A DNA stretch of 64,000 nucleotides from Eucalyptus grandis (taxonomy: Eukaryota > Streptophyta > Magnoliopsida > Myrtales > Myrtaceae): the NCBI RefSeq assembly GCF_016545825.1, contig NC_052616.1, forward strand, positions 3,534,001 through 3,598,000, given 5' to 3'. Every line of letters begins with the position of its first letter. Position 1 is the stretch's first letter. The notes below the pieces were generated by a model. That model searched no databases, was not told the DNA's origin, and was given only the letters and a program-made list of their open reading frames with translations. Made by a program: the position numbers and the translations under genes. Of this stretch, positions 1 through 13,690 are shown piece after piece.

Positions 1-3000
1 GAGGAGAAGGTCTACGTGCCGGAGCTCATCTTCGGCCACCTCCTCACCAGCAGCAACTACAACGACAACGAGAAGAAGACGACGGGAGGGAGAAACGGGT
101 ACGGCGCTAAGCTCACGAACATATTCTCCACCGAGTTTGTCATCGAGACGGCCGATGGCAAGAACGGCCTCAAGTACAAGCAGGTATAGACGGCTGATGT
201 CTTCGATGCGCCTGCGTTACCATTTTTCTCTAGCTTTCATGATTTGGGATTTCTTCAAGTTTGTTTCTTGATGTTAGTCTTGTACATTGCTCTGATTCGA
301 AGGTTACTGTCTCTGTTTTAAGCTGGCTTTTCTGTATTGGATTTCAGATGTTAGACTGGTTGGGCTTCTGTTTATTTATGTCTTGGATACGCTTACGTTA
401 CCATTTCCTCTAGATTTCATGATTTGGAATTCCTTCAGATTTTTTTCTTGATGTTAGTTATGTACATTGCTCTGATAATAAGGTTACTGTCTATCTTAAG
501 CTGCCTTTGTTTGGTCAGAGTGGTGCTGTTATTTTATCTGTTTTCCCTTTTCCAGGACGTCATGTAGTAGTTCTGCTCAAGGTTGTTGCTACTTTTTTTT
601 AGGATAGTAAACACACTCATTTTGTTCTTCTGTGGAATGTTCTTGCCGTTTTCATTGGGTTAGTGGAATCAATTTGGTTGAACTGCTATGATGATCTGTT
701 CCAATGATTTGAAGGTTTTCTCAAAGAACATGGGAGTGAAAGGAGCACCTGAAATCAAGGCCTGCAAGGCCGGCGAAAACTGGACCAAGGTCTCATTCAA
801 ACCAGACTTGGCAAAGTTTAACATGACCCACCTTGAAGATGATGTGGTTGCTTTGATGAAAAAGCGTGTCATTGACATGGCTGGGTGTCTTGGAAAGACA
901 GTGAAGGTCGAGCTGAACGGCAAAAGGGTTCCTGTCAAAACATTTGCTGAATATGTCGGCCTCTACTTAAAATCCGCCTCTAAAAATAGACCAGAAGCCT
1001 CCCTCCCAAGGTCCTCTCCTCTCCTTTTCTTTTTGTTTGATTATAATCTTTTTTGTAGTTTGAGATGGTATCTGAAAGCCAAATTTACTTGATTGGCTCA
1101 GGATTGAGGAGACTGTGAATGAGAGGTGGGAAGTCTGTGTAAGCCTAAGTGAAGGACAGTTTCAACAGGTACTTTAAATACATTTTTTTTTCCAGTAACA
1201 GGCAAATATAGAGCTAGTACTACTGCACGAATTTAACGTGGTGAATTCTGCAACAGGTCAGCTTTGTGAACGGGATAGCTACTATTAAGGGAGGGACACA
1301 TGTTGATTATGTGACTAATCAGATTGCCAACCATGTTATGAGTGTTGTGAACAAGAAGAATAAGAATGCCAACCTCAAAGCCCATCACGTGAAGAGTCAT
1401 TTATGGGTTTTTGTCAATGCCCTCATTGACAATCCTGCTTTTGACTCTCAGACTAAGGAAACTTTGACACTTCGTCAGAGCAGCTTCGGATCCAAGTGTG
1501 AACTATCAGACAAGTTCCTACAAAAAGGTTGGGCACTCTTTAGTGAATGTAATGAAATTGATCGATTGACTTTTAGATAACTTTTGCTTATGCTTGCTAT
1601 AATGCAGTGGCAAAGTCTGGAATTGTTGAGTCTCTACTCTCATGGGCAAATTTCAAGCAGAGCAAAGACCTAAAGAAAACTGATGGGTCGAAGAGAGAGA
1701 ACCTCCGTGGGATTCCCAAGCTTGAGGATGCTAATGACGCTGGAGGTAGAAACTCTGATAAGTGCACCCTGATTTTGACAGAAGGAGATTCCGCAAAGGC
1801 CCTTGCAGTAAGTGCTGGTACCTTTTGGATGCATGAGATGGAAAACTTCTTAATTTTGTGGCTGAACATTCTCAAAGAGTTGGCTAACCAAACTGAGGAT
1901 TGATGCAGATGGCCGGGCTTTCTGTTGTCGGTCGAGATCGTTATGGCGTGTTTCCTTTGAGAGGCAAACTACTCAACGTGAGGGAAGCCAGCCATAGTCA
2001 AATAATGGAAAACAAAGAGATACAATACATGAAGCAGATTCTTGGGTTGCAGCAAAATAAGGATTATGACAGTGTCAAATCTTTAAGATATGGTCATTTG
2101 ATGATAATGACGGACCAGGTTTGACTCTTCTATAGATTTTGTTTTGTATGATATTTTCATCAAGCATGTGCCACTATTGTCAATGCTTCTCATAGTATAG
2201 TCTCTGAATATACATTGCTTGCTGGATGTGCATTTGCAGGATCATGATGGCTCCCACATTAAAGGCCTTCTAATTAACTTCATTCATTCATTCTGGCCAT
2301 CCTTGCTCAAAGTTCCATCTTTCCTAGTCGAATTCATCACTCCAATTGTCAAGGTAGGGATGAATAAACTAACTCGATCATCTGAACATTTTTTGGTAGA
2401 TGGACAAAAAAGCTTTAAGCCTTCTCTAATTGTGATTGCAGGCGACCCATAAAAATGGAAGAGAATTAAGTTTTTATACTATGCCAGAGTACGAGTCCTG
2501 GAAGGAAAGTTTGGGGGGCAATGCAAGTGGGTGGTCAATCAAGTACTATAAGGTTTGTCTACATTGTTGAAGAATAACTCAGTTACTGTCTGTAATGGGT
2601 AACATAGTTGAATGATCCTTGCAGGGGTTGGGAACAAGCACCTCGAAAGAAGGGAAGCAATATTTCCAGAATCTTCAATTGCACAAGAAGGATTTTGTAT
2701 GGGTTGATGACCAGGACGGAGATGCAATTGAGTTGGCTTTTAGCAAGAAGAAGATTGAAGCAAGGAAGACTTGGCTTCGTCAGTACGAGGTTGGAAGTTC
2801 TGTCTGAATTATAAAAACACGAAGTACTTGTTGCAATTTTAGATGTGACTTAATGGAATTACGAATTTGTTTCCTGCAGCCTGGTACTTATCTTGATCAG
2901 AAGGAGAAGCTCATCAAGTACAGTGACTTTGTTAATAAGGAGCTGATATTGTTTTCTATGGCTGATCTTCAAAGATCAATTCCTTCCATGGTCGATGGCC

Positions 3001-6000
3001 TCAAGCCAGGTCAAAGGAAAATTCTTTTCTGCTCATTCAAAAGGAATTTCATCAAAGAAGCAAAGGTTGCCCAGTTTTCTGGTTATGTATCTGAGCATTC
3101 AGCATACCATCATGGTGAGCAAAGTCTTGCTAGTACCATAATCGGAATGGCACAGGATTTTGTAGGCAGCAACAATATTAACCTTCTCATGCCGAATGGC
3201 CAATTTGGGACCCGCAACTTGGTGAGAGTATTTCACAGAAGATAACCGGTTTGTTTACAATTTTTTTTTTCACTTACATGGAACATGTCACTTTGGCAGG
3301 GAGGAAAAGATCACGCTAGCTCTCGGTACATTTACACGAAGCTTTCGCCGATTACACGGTTCCTCTTCCCAAAGGATGATGACAACCTCCTGAACTACTT
3401 AAATGAAGATGGTCAATCTATTGAACCAACTTGGTAATTACTCATTATAGGACCCTTATTATTCATTTTACCCAATATGAAATTGTTAACTAATACTGGT
3501 CATGTAATGCAGGTACATGCCTATCTTACCTACGGTTCTTGTCAATGGTAGTGAAGGAATTGGAACTGGTTGGAGTTCTTACATCCCCAACTACAATCCT
3601 AGAGATATTATTGCCAACTTGAGACGTTTGTTGAATGGTGAAATGATGGAACCCATGGATCCTTGGTATCGTGGATTTAGAGGGACCATCGAGAAAACAG
3701 CCACTAAGGAAGCTGGCGTCAGCTACACCGTTTGCGGGATAGTCGAGGAAGTTGATGATACCACACTGAGGATCACAGAGCTTCCAATTCGTCGATGGAC
3801 ACAGGATTACAGGGAGTTTTTGGAATCATTATCAACCGGAGAGAGAGATAAAACAAAGGATCCTTTTGTTAAGGTACTGAGCTTTAAAACCTTGTGCATC
3901 ACAGCTTGTCTTTGAAGATTGTCGCTAAAATAAAATTGCCAATTGCAGGAATTTAGGCAGTACAGTGATGATGTAACTGTACATTTTGAAGTTATGTTGA
4001 CAGAGGAGAACATGATGATAGCAAAGCAAGAGGGTTTACTGAAGAAATTTAAGCTGACCTCAACAATCAGCACGAGTAACATGCACCTGTTTGACTCAAA
4101 CGGAGTGATCAAGAAATATGACAGCCCTGAACAAAGTATGCTAATTTTGCTGCTTACCTCAGGATGAGCCATATTTTAGTAGCATTATAACTTATATATG
4201 GTATTCTAATCCATGTCTCATTTTAAATTTTATCATCTTTCTTTCTACAGTTCTAGAGGAGTTTTTCCACCTAAGGCTTGAGTGTTATGAGAAAAGAAAG
4301 GTAACCTAAGTGAAAGCGAGGAAATGGTTTCAGTTATTCACTTATGCTCTGAGGCTTTTCATAAGTGACTTGGTTGCAAATAGCATATTATGAGTACTTT
4401 TCTATTTCTCGCTTGCAGAAAATTTTGCTGGAAAATTTGGAGTTAAAGTTAGTGATGTTGGACAATAAGGTTAGGTTTATTCTCGGTGTTGTCCATGGAG
4501 AGATCATCGTGAGCAATAGAAAGAGAGCAGATTTGTTCCAAGAGCTGCAAGCAAAAGGCTTTGCTCCCTTTAGGAAGGAGACTAAAACAATTGAAACAGG
4601 AGTAGCTGGGTCAACAGATGATTCAGAAGAAATAGAAGAGAACTCGGGGGCCACCAAAGGAGTGAGAGCCAGTGATTATGAGTATCTGCTCTCCATGGCA
4701 ATTGGCACACTGACCCTTGAGAAAGTTCAGGAATTATGTGCTGATAAGGATAAGCTTGTTAATGAGGTTGATGACTTGAGAAAAGCGACTCCAGAGAATT
4801 TGTGGTTAAAAGATCTTGCTGCTCTAGAGGAAAAACTCGATGTATGATTTTCAATGCCCTCTTGACATTACTCCATTAACTTCTGTTTTGATTAATGCTT
4901 TCTGCTGTGTTATGCAGGAGCAAGAAAAAATTGATGCCCAAGCAGAGGAAACGAGAAAGGCAAGAAGCAAAACAAATGGAGTTGGCACAAAAGTCTCTAG
5001 ACAAGCACCGAAAAAGCCTCGCCAGAATAACAGTAAAGCTAAGAATTCAGAAGCTCAAGCAGAAGTCACTCGAGGATCAACCATTGCATTGGAAGCAGGT
5101 TAGTATGGAAATTGTGCTGTAACTTAACTGCTTGTACTATTATTATTTATGGGGAGTCACTGACAGTAGATGTGTTTCTCTTTCAGAAAATGTTGCTGAT
5201 GTTGTGAAACCAAAACGGGGTGCCGGTGCTAAGAAAGCTCCAGCTCCAAAGGTGTGTTTGGTTTCTTCCTTCTAATTAAAAACAAGGCAACTGTCTTTGA
5301 CAAAAATCAAATTTCTATTTTCATTTATACAGCCTAGAAAGAGTGCTTCAGTTTCAGATGATGAGGACTTCGAGTTGCTCGACTTAAGAGAACGACTTGC
5401 TGCATATAACCTCGAATCTTCACCGGATAATTCATCAGGTGAGAGCTTTTGCCAGAGTAACTTTGATTTGTTTGACTTAAAAATCAATTCCATCTGTAAA
5501 GCCATCATGGCTACACGAGATAGTGAATAAGGAACACCTGATGTGTTGAGGAAGAGGTGCCACATTTGCCCAAAGTTTACTTGAGACATGTATTATTTGT
5601 TCTGTAGCCCGTAGTCACTTGGTGATAATGATTCTAGCATAATACATTTTCCATGCAACGCAGCTCTAGAGGATAAAGTGCCTGAAATACCAGTCAAGGC
5701 GAAAGAACCTAGCAAAAGGGCTGCCTCGAAGAAGAAGGCCTCGGTCATTCTCTCAGACACTTCAGAGGAAGAAAATAGCAACGACAGTGGAGACGATGAC
5801 GACGAGATAGTGGACTCTGAAGCAGAGGTGGCAAAGAAGAAAGGTGGCAGAAAACCAGCTGCTGCTGCAAAGATATCAAAACCACCTGCAGCAGCAAAGA
5901 AAGGTCAAGCCAACAAGCAGCAGGCTCAGGGAACGACCCAACGCAAGGCAGATAGTTCCACCAGTGATGATACTGAAGAGGTGGTTGAAGTGGCTCCTCC

Positions 6001-6109
6001 GAAAGGAAGGCCTCCGAGGGCGAAACGCCAACAGACAAGATACGTGGTGAGCGATTCCGAGAGCGAGAAGCCGACCGATGATTCTGACTTTGATGAAGAT
6101 GACGTTTAG
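1..6109 (+). CDS. TOP2: DNA topoisomerase II, 3' nineteen exons (5' end outside window)
   Basis: Type IIA topoisomerase: passes one DNA duplex through an enzyme-bridged double-strand break, using ATP, in the nucleus. Exons by GT-AG and matching phase: 1-183, 715-1010, 1102-1168, 1257-1527, 1608-1807, 1909-2118, 2240-2353, 2442-2552, 2625-2789, 2880-3221, 3300-3433, 3513-3873, 3949-4135, 4251-4300, 4419-4841, 4918-5098, 5187-5251, 5333-5438, 5664-6109 (1,303 residues, no internal stop). Visible motifs: GRNGYGAKL of the GHKL ATPase (exon 1), the QTK loop (exon 4), TOPRIM EGDSAKALA (exon 5) and DHDGSHIKGLL (exon 7), and the catalytic tyrosine in SRYIYT (codon 3327-3329). Exons 16-19 encode the lysine-rich and acidic, serine-rich C-terminal tail typical of the family. 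Plant enzymes have about 1,480 residues, so roughly 170 N-terminal residues are missing to the left. The splice at 1807/1909 gives ALAMAG where relatives usually have ALAVAG. Looks functional. Confidence 0.97.
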
Positions 6110-6577
6110 TCGATGGAAATGTCGTTTTTCCAACGATGAAGGACGCTGTATTATTTTGAAACTCGGAACATTGGATGCTAAGTCATTCATTAGTTTCCAG
6201 TAGTTTATGTTCATCTCTCTTTCTCAGAGGAGATGTTCCATTTAGACCCGTAGGTTCGTGTCAAAATCAACAAATTTTAGTTTGTTGGTTGCACAGCTCG
6301 TGTGGTTACTTTGCTCTGAACAAAATCCTTAAAAAGGAATCATTTCGTTGTCCTAGTTTTTTCGGCCAATTAGTTCGCTTCGTTGGCCAGCTCATCATTT
6401 CGTTGTCTATACACGGATTAGGCTCCCCAATTCAACTAGCTTTAGGCTTTGTGACGAAAAATACTATACATATAAATAGGTTTCCATCGTCACCCTTAAT
6501 CATTAACAACAAATTAAATTTATATACAATAACACCAAGGGAATCTTTCGATATTTTAACTTAAACCTAAGAAGTTG
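6110..6577. other. TOP2 3' UTR and flank
   Basis: Follows the TOP2 stop codon at 6107-6109. AT-rich, with no further coding segment and no clear AATAAA; the transcript end cannot be placed. Short open frames here have no recognisable domain. Confidence 0.6.
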
Positions 6578-6725
6578 CTTTTTTCTTTTTTAGTACCGAG
6601 TTTCTGTTTATAGAAATTTGGAATGAAATCATAAAACCCATCTATTCTTAGAGTTGGGGATTGAACCCATCATCTTTCCACTCCAAAAAAGAATGGTGGC
6701 CACTAAGGCATCGCCTTAAGTAATC
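6578..6725 (-). repeat. SINE-like tRNA-derived fragment
   Basis: Read on the minus strand, a box-A-like stretch (gcgatgccttagtggcc) lies about 35 bases before a box-B-like gggttcaatccc, and the unit ends near 6578 in an A-rich tail (poly-T on the plus strand). Spacing and order match the RNA polymerase III promoter of tRNA-derived SINEs. No convincing target-site duplication was found, so this could be a chance tRNA-like match. Confidence 0.35.
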
Positions 6726-7604
6726 ATGGTCGAGATTATAGATGAATCATCGACATTTTTTCTTGTTAAAAAGGATTTTTCTACCTCTAATTTATTCTAT
6801 ACGCATGCCAACAATGTTTGCACAACATTCGTCCCAGTGGAGCCAAGAAGTGGTCGTATAGATGTAATTATAAGCATTGGTGATAGGGACGCGCCTCTCC
6901 TGTACGTTTCCCCTATTTTTAGTTAAAGTGACGAAGGACACGAAATTGCCCAAGAGGAATATATTCTCCCTACCTTTAAAGACTACACAATCAATACATA
7001 ACTCAGGAGATATTATTCTTTGAATTGCAATTATAGAATCGGTGGAGCCCATGAAGGGGATCCTTTCACCAGCCCTCCCGGATTCATCATCACGGGGGGC
7101 ATTTGAATTGACCCCTAAGAACTGCCATGCATTCAAGGAATTTGAATCAATCATGGCTTTTTGGCAGGGCCATGCACTATACCTTTCTGCTCATTAAACC
7201 ACGAGTAGACAAGCATATACGATTACTTTATGTCAATTGAAGATATATTGTACGGTCGAATGAGACCTCGAGTCAATTTTCGTAAACATGACAAAACTCC
7301 TCTATCCAATTTAATCGAAGATAGACTGTCCTTGTCCGGATAATTCACTATTTTATGGCTTGGCCTCAAGATGTTGTGTTTAGTCAAATTTAAAGTTGTT
7401 ACAAGTTAAGTTTTGTACTGGCCTTTAGTTAGATGCGTCAAATGGGTGAGTCGAGTCAAATTCGAGTCAGATCTGGATTAAAAAGAGAGTGAAGGTAAGT
7501 GAGATTAAAAAGAGAGTGATATAAATGGGTTGGGTCTAAGTAAGTTTTAAACCCAATTATAACCCATTTTAACACTCATGTTATGTTTAAATTGATTTAT
7601 AACC
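6726..7604. other. intergenic, no gene seen
   Basis: AT-rich DNA between the SINE-like piece and the LINE fragment. Short open frames on both strands show no domain. It ends with the 16-bp word aaattgatttataacc (7589-7604), which recurs exactly at 8283-8298. Confidence 0.5.
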
Positions 7605-7659
7605 AATTTACTCAGTACAACTAACCAATTCTGACTTATTTAATACCTATATAGATTTT

Positions 7660-8270
7660 TTTTTTTTTGAACAGGAAAATAAAATATTATTACTAGGTAC
7701 CAGTTTTAGCAAATACAGCAGAAGCATCAACACATAATAAATCCAAAAGGGCAGATGGGGGTTGATAAACCCAATTTGAAGGGAGGCACCCCAGTCGATG
7801 TGCTCTTGCTAGCCAGTCGGCCACCTTGTTAGTGCTTCGGCTACAGTGGGATAAAAAGAGGCTCGAATTCTCTTTTAGCTTGCATTTTGCCCGGTCCACT
7901 AGTGGCTGCAATTCCCAATTGAAGGTATCAGAATTGAGGACCCCATGCACCAGTGTACTACAATCGGAGTGAATATGAATTTCTTTATCAGTTCTATTTG
8001 GGGCGAGCTTCGAGGAAATAAACTCTAGGGTTTCAACCAAAGCTTGTGCCTCCGCTTGTTCAGCCGAACTCACTTCTACAGATTTAGTAAACCCATCAAC
8101 AATTCTACCCAGAGCATCCCTGCATATACACGCTATGGCTCCTTGCGGACAGGTGGGTCGCTGTTCAAAACTGAGAGAACATACGGCTTCCTCTCTGAGC
8201 AGATCTGGTGTTGCTCGTTGGTGTTGGTCCCCAGCCGCTTGACTTTGTAGCAGAATTGATTTTCCCCTGT
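7660..8270 (-). mobile_element. 5'-truncated LINE, RNase H end with poly(A) tail
   Basis: The minus strand encodes a plant LINE RNase H-type domain (RVT_3 family): GAIACICRDALGRIVDGF, then the AEAQAL helix, the HSDCSTLVHG active-site strand and STNKVADWLA near the end. The open frame runs from about 8260 down to a stop at 7693-7695, followed by a short 3' UTR and a poly(A) tract (poly-T at about 7660-7671). Reverse transcriptase and endonuclease are absent, as expected from 5' truncation at insertion. An exact 16-bp direct repeat (7589-7604 and 8283-8298) flanks the fragment but lies about 55 bases beyond the tail on the 3' side. A dead copy. Confidence 0.85.
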
Positions 8271-8298
8271 TATCTACTTAAGAAATTGATTTATAACC

Positions 8299-8579
8299 TA
8301 TTTTGATGGGTTTACTTTTAGTATGTGAATGGGTTGGTGAAGGTGGGTCTACTTGAGACACGTAGCACTTCTACAGATAATAGGCCTCTCGTGAAGTCCA
8401 TTAATTGAGCCCCTGTATCGTTCTACATATAAAGTTAGGAGTCATAGTTGAGTATATTCGATGCACCCTATGAAGTGCAAAATCTCTGATTAGGTTTTTC
8501 GCCACGAGCAATGGCTAGTTCTAGGTATTGGATGTATTGGAGTCTTAGGCAAAAGCTTCAGGGACTTTTTGTTCCTCCG
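8299..8579. other. intergenic, no gene seen
   Basis: AT-rich sequence after the LINE fragment. No coding or repeat structure could be identified. Confidence 0.4.
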
Positions 8580-9470
8580 TGATGTGCAGAATACCGCTCG
8601 TGAGCCCTAGGCAAGCGAAATCTGTGTGTTGCCAAAACCGAAAACCTCTCATTTCTTGGTGCACATTGTACTAATAAATCAACCCATAGAAAACAAAAAT
8701 TCATGCCCCAAGTGGAAGAATTCCCAGCCATGGGCAATGAACGGCTTTCGTTCTTTGTCTTCATCCGCCTTTGCCGGAAGCTTACAAATGAAGAAGCTGG
8801 GTCGTTTCAAAAGCATGTGTTCCTTGCTTCTCTACCCTACGTTGCTCGAAAGGTTTCCTTTTACTTTCCCTATTAATGGATTCACCTTTTTCCGAGCACA
8901 TCGGCTAAGGCCCTACTCATAACCTAGACCTAGAATGTTACATTAAAGGGGGGGAGATAGGGATTCCAAATCTGTCGCATCCGAGTTGAACTCGCAGTCA
9001 CTCTGTGAAGCCTTCACGGAGCTTAAAGAAATGACTCATTTCAAAGCCCCTACGTGTGTTCCCACTCGGTTCGTGGATTTGGCGAGCCACGGGGCTTGAA
9101 GACCAGTTAGGGAGGACTTGTACAAGGGCGTTTAGTTACAAAGCCCGCGCTACCCGACCCGAAGAAATACTAATTATATATTATTCATCAATGGGAGATA
9201 GAGCAAATAACACAGTAGCCCTACCCAATGATCACCGCTCAGCCCCACCGTATTGCCAAATACCTGCAACCCTGTTGGGAAGAAGTTTCAAATCATTGGC
9301 TGTATCTGTTTGTGATTATTCCAATTGGAAAATGGAGTCCTCTCCCATCAAGCCAAAACACAAACAATTCAGGTGGGCTCACTCAAGAGTACGGCAGTCT
9401 TCCATATCATTGCATGCATAAATCATCTATGCGCTCGAAATGTGAACTCATTTCATCTCAAATATAAAAT
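8580..9470. other. possible organelle-derived insertion (NUMT-like)
   Basis: This block differs from its neighbours: more balanced base composition, few homopolymers, and unbroken gene-free sequence resembling plant mitochondrial spacer DNA. I could not match it to a specific mitochondrial or plastid gene, and open frames inside (for example 8626-8922 and 9056-9421) have no domain I recognise. The call rests on texture only. Confidence 0.25.
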
Positions 9471-10874
9471 AATATGAATCCCGTGTAAAATCTAGATGAT
9501 TTGATAAATAAAATTGAGCGGGCTATGTTGTAACCGGTGTGTGTTTAGGGTTTCTCCGGCCGCACACCGCCAATCATTGTTCGGCCGATGGATCTGGATG
9601 GTGGTGATCTTGATCCTCTTTCCGTGTTCACAATGCCATCCACTCACTCCCACTGGCCCATCCCTCCCACAGCAAGAGAACCTTTGCATCGCACGCCGGC
9701 TTTTAGGCAGCTACGAAGGATTTGTTATAGCTTTACACAACCTCCTTTGATCGACTTTTCTATATAAGCTTTGGAATATATTCCACTAGAGGAAGCTACT
9801 TTAATTTGTTTAGAGATGACAAGATTATTTTATACACAAAATGAACGATTAAAGAATTTATAGGCATTGATGCTCAAACTCATATGATTAATTATCACAC
9901 GGAGTGAAGGCGTTAGGTATGATTATGATGAGGTCAAGAGAGAGAGACCTCAAGCTGGCTACAAGCTTGCTTCACCAATCTCGATTGCCATGTTAAATGA
10001 GTATGTAGTATGCTTAAAAAGGTAGTTTAGGACACTTACTAAAATATAATTTTCATAATCATAAAATGATAAATAATATCACATATTTTAGTATGCTTAA
10101 CAAGTGTATTGAAATCCTTAACATTTCTTTATCAACCATGCCACTTTCCCATCTTAAAAGTGCAGTTGTTGGCGCCGAGTCCTTCAATTCCTTTATATTT
10201 CTACCATGGATTTTAGAAATTGGTCTGTCGTTGTGTGGATGGGGTTGGTGCCGGTCTCGAGCATCAATTTTGCATCCGACTGTAGCCCACCTAAACAATA
10301 AAAAAAGAAAAAGAAAACAGGGCCAACAACAGAACTCTCTTTTATGCTCATAAAAGACATCCAAACCTTTGTCTTTTTACTTTTTTTTTCCTTGATGATG
10401 GGAAAGACTATCTTAGATATATTAAACTAAAATATGATAATGTAGCTCGTTAATTTCTTAAATTTTGTTGAAATATTTTTTCATATTGCTTGATAATTAA
10501 TATATATCCTCTTCATTTAATGTGATTTTCTTTCACTTATCGATTTAAAATTTTGAATTGAATATTCTAATATGGTATTGCAGTCTCATACGTGCATCCA
10601 TCTCGATTTGCATCTGAGAGAGGTGTAAAATAATAGGTTTTGCATCTTCTATAACTTAGTTTTTTTCGTTTGACTTTCTGATAAAAATCATAAAATAACA
10701 TCCATTATCTCGACCATCTTTAAGTTAACTGTAGTTCCTGTCCAAGTCATCTCAGTGGATAACAGTGGTGGAGGGTCGGTCTAAAGTTTCGATCACTAAA
10801 TTCGATGGTCGGAATTCTCACTTAAATAAAAAGAACCTTTTTTTTTTCTTTTGGGGGATGGCATAATGACCGGG

Positions 10875-10890
10875 GAGAGAGAGAGAGAGA
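10875..10890. repeat. (GA)n microsatellite
   Basis: Eight uninterrupted GA units, read directly. Confidence 0.9.
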
Positions 10891-11610
10891 CTGATGGTGA
10901 TAATCGAGAAAATAGCTCATTTCTCGAGTGCGTCACGGGTTTCTTCTGTTCCTTCTGTTGTCGCGTAGCTTTGATTATGATCTGCTTTGGCCTTTGACGT
11001 GCATATATTTCAACACGAAATTGGTCAAGGACGCCACTGCTCTTCAACACGAAATCGCGTAGCATGTTTGATGGAGATTATTTAGTTGTGGTTATACCTG
11101 ATACGAAGAAAACATTGTGGGTAAAACTACAGCGATCAAGCGGTATTTTCAGTCAATATATTCCGAGTGAGATTTGAAGGTATTGCTTTCATGTTTATAG
11201 TTACTTCCCATCCATTTTATTTGTGTTTTTATATTCTCCTTTTGTTTCATAAAAACAAGTACTTTAAAAAATATATTCCTAAAATTGTCTTATCTATCGC
11301 TTAAAATAACTAGTTAATAGAAAGTGTTTTTGTTATTGATAACAAATTTTATGTAAATATTATCGTGGATGATGGAAATATATTTTATTTATTTGTTTTT
11401 GTACGTAATACAAATGATTATTTTTAATAATGTAATTTTCAAATTATTCATTTATCGTGAAACAAATGTAGTCTTAATTGAAAAATAACAAATTTCTTTT
11501 GTTAATTTTATTTGTAATGTCATTGCAATCTAAGCGAGGGTTATCACGATAGTTAGATATTCTCTTCATTGGCCCCCATTTTCCTGTACTCTCTCTCAAC
11601 CACCCTTTTG

Positions 11611-11613
<3 letters not shown>

Positions 11614-11644
<31 letters not shown>
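11614..11644. repeat. (TC)n microsatellite
   Basis: About fifteen uninterrupted TC units, read directly. Confidence 0.92.
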
Positions 11645-11647
<3 letters not shown>

Positions 11648-13617
11648 CTCGACCCTGATTCTTTTCTTTTCAAACAGTCACTTGTCTCATACTGATTTTT
11701 GTTTAGAGGACGAAGGCAAAAGAGACTCTTTACTAATTTGAAACCAATTTTTTCCCCACTACATATCGTTTCAAAAGAATATATGATATGCTTGATCCAT
11801 TTCGTCACACCAAATATATTTTATTAGCATGCCGAGATAGTGGACAATAGGATGTTGTTGGGATGAACGTGTGAATTCTATTACAGAAGTCTCATATCGA
11901 AGATTTGTTATGACGTGGAATAATTAGTACATCATAATTGACTCATAAATCATTTGACTTTAATTTTTAATTAGAGATGAGAGTCCAATTAAACATATAA
12001 ATGGGCATGAAACCTAAGCTTTCTCGTGGTGGTTTTCCTATTGAATTTTTGGTGCGTTTCCCAAATTACCAAAAATATCTCGATCATTCTTAGATTTCAT
12101 GCTTGTTTTTTTGAAATGTAGAGAGCAAGAATGCAAACCCTGTCACAATCCAAAGGCAAATAATATAGCAAGGGGACAAAACACACGAGATCCAGGCAAC
12201 AGTAGAGTTCATTGACATTTCGATGGAGAGCAGCAGCAATTACTTTTAATGGAGGTCATCCTCCAGACAAGACGTCGCGTCTGTTGCGATAAGTTTCTCA
12301 ATGCAACCAAGGGCTAAAGGAAGTGGATAGGAAGGGGGCAATCCCCGTCTGCTCAACGACAAAAGGCATCATCATGGACTCTTCGGGCCTCTCTCTCGTG
12401 ACTCCTGTTAATGGGGGCACCCTGTTTGGCATCTCTCTAATTCTCCTCCAATTGCTCACAAGCATTGTGTGAAATCTCTGTTGAGTGAGGCAATCATCTT
12501 GCTTCCATGTTGAGCCGACTAAGTTATTGTCTTCTCTCTTTTACGGGGTGGAAAACTCAACGCGCATCTGTGTGGGTGGTATCCAGTGAAATCACAAGAA
12601 AGAAGCGTGACGACCGGTGGTCTAAGGTTCCCTTGATTAACACTTCTGCAACCTCGGAAAGCCCTAACGTAATATTCACACGGCATTAGTGATTTTCGAA
12701 GAAGAAACACAGCCAGAAATTTTGATGTTAGGGTTTCAAGCCGTCTCCATGGAGGTGAGCCTAGGCAGTATCGTTTCTTGGAGAGTGACTTGGATATTAT
12801 CACCGCCGTGTGGCGTGCCTTGATTGGCCAAGACCACATATGATTGGTGGTCCAATGCAACATGAGAAATTGGAACTTTCTGTACATATGTTTCATCCAT
12901 ACCTTACCCGGTTGTCATCCACCTCTTATTTTTTGAATCAGGGAAAGGGGGGCCCTTCATTGGAACAAAATCATGGGACAACAGGTTTCTATTTAAACCC
13001 AGGAATAGAACCCACCAAAACCAAAGGTTCCATCAAATAATGCACCCTCCATAGATCATCTCAAAAGACTATACTCAATTATTTGCAGCAATGATTACTC
13101 CAAATTAAGTTAAAATCCACTGGAATAATGTGAATTGCCTCCGACCTTTACTAATGTGGGATCCTATTAGGAGAGGGATTTTTCTTATAGTTGATATAAT
13201 ATGATCTCAAAGCGATGAGAGGAACAAATGGTAAGAGGATAAAGAAATCGAATATCTTATTGAAATCTACGACTCTTTCTTGAGGTTGGTCATTCAAGTC
13301 TTTTAGTGCGTTGGCGACTTGTATCGTGTCGTATTCCATCCCGTTATCACATTCTTGTTGATTAGGCGAATGATGCGTTATTACACGAAAATTATTTGTT
13401 AATTCTTATCACTTTCAAGTTAGCATATGTTCAATCCAAAAAAAAAAAATCAGCATATGATATTGAGTTCCTCTCGATAAACCCGTGTCGTGCTCAAAAT
13501 CATGTTTACATATCACACATCGAGCATTATCAGACCTATATCTTATCGAATGCAACTGATTTCTCAAGCCACGATAGTGCTCTCCCTTTGCGTCGCTCAA
13601 AAGAGCAAAAACTTGCT

Positions 13618-13690
13618 TTCATCGGGATTCGAATCTATGCCCTGCGTTTGTTGAGGCGCAATTTAACGTTGATGCTTAACCAACTAGGTT
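13618..13690 (-). repeat. tRNA-like or SINE-like fragment
   Basis: On the minus strand a box-A-like tagttggttaagcatc is followed at tRNA-like spacing by a box-B-like gattcgaatccc. No full cloverleaf can be drawn and there is no adjacent poly(A), so this is a tRNA-derived remnant at best, not a tRNA gene. Confidence 0.3.

Noticed and set aside
10796..11065. 89-codon minus-strand frame with Lys/Arg/Ser-rich sequence
   Set aside because: Overlaps a GA microsatellite, has no domain and no splice or promoter support.
13618..13690. Possible tRNA gene
   Set aside because: Box-like motifs are present but no acceptor-stem pairing or full cloverleaf can be drawn.
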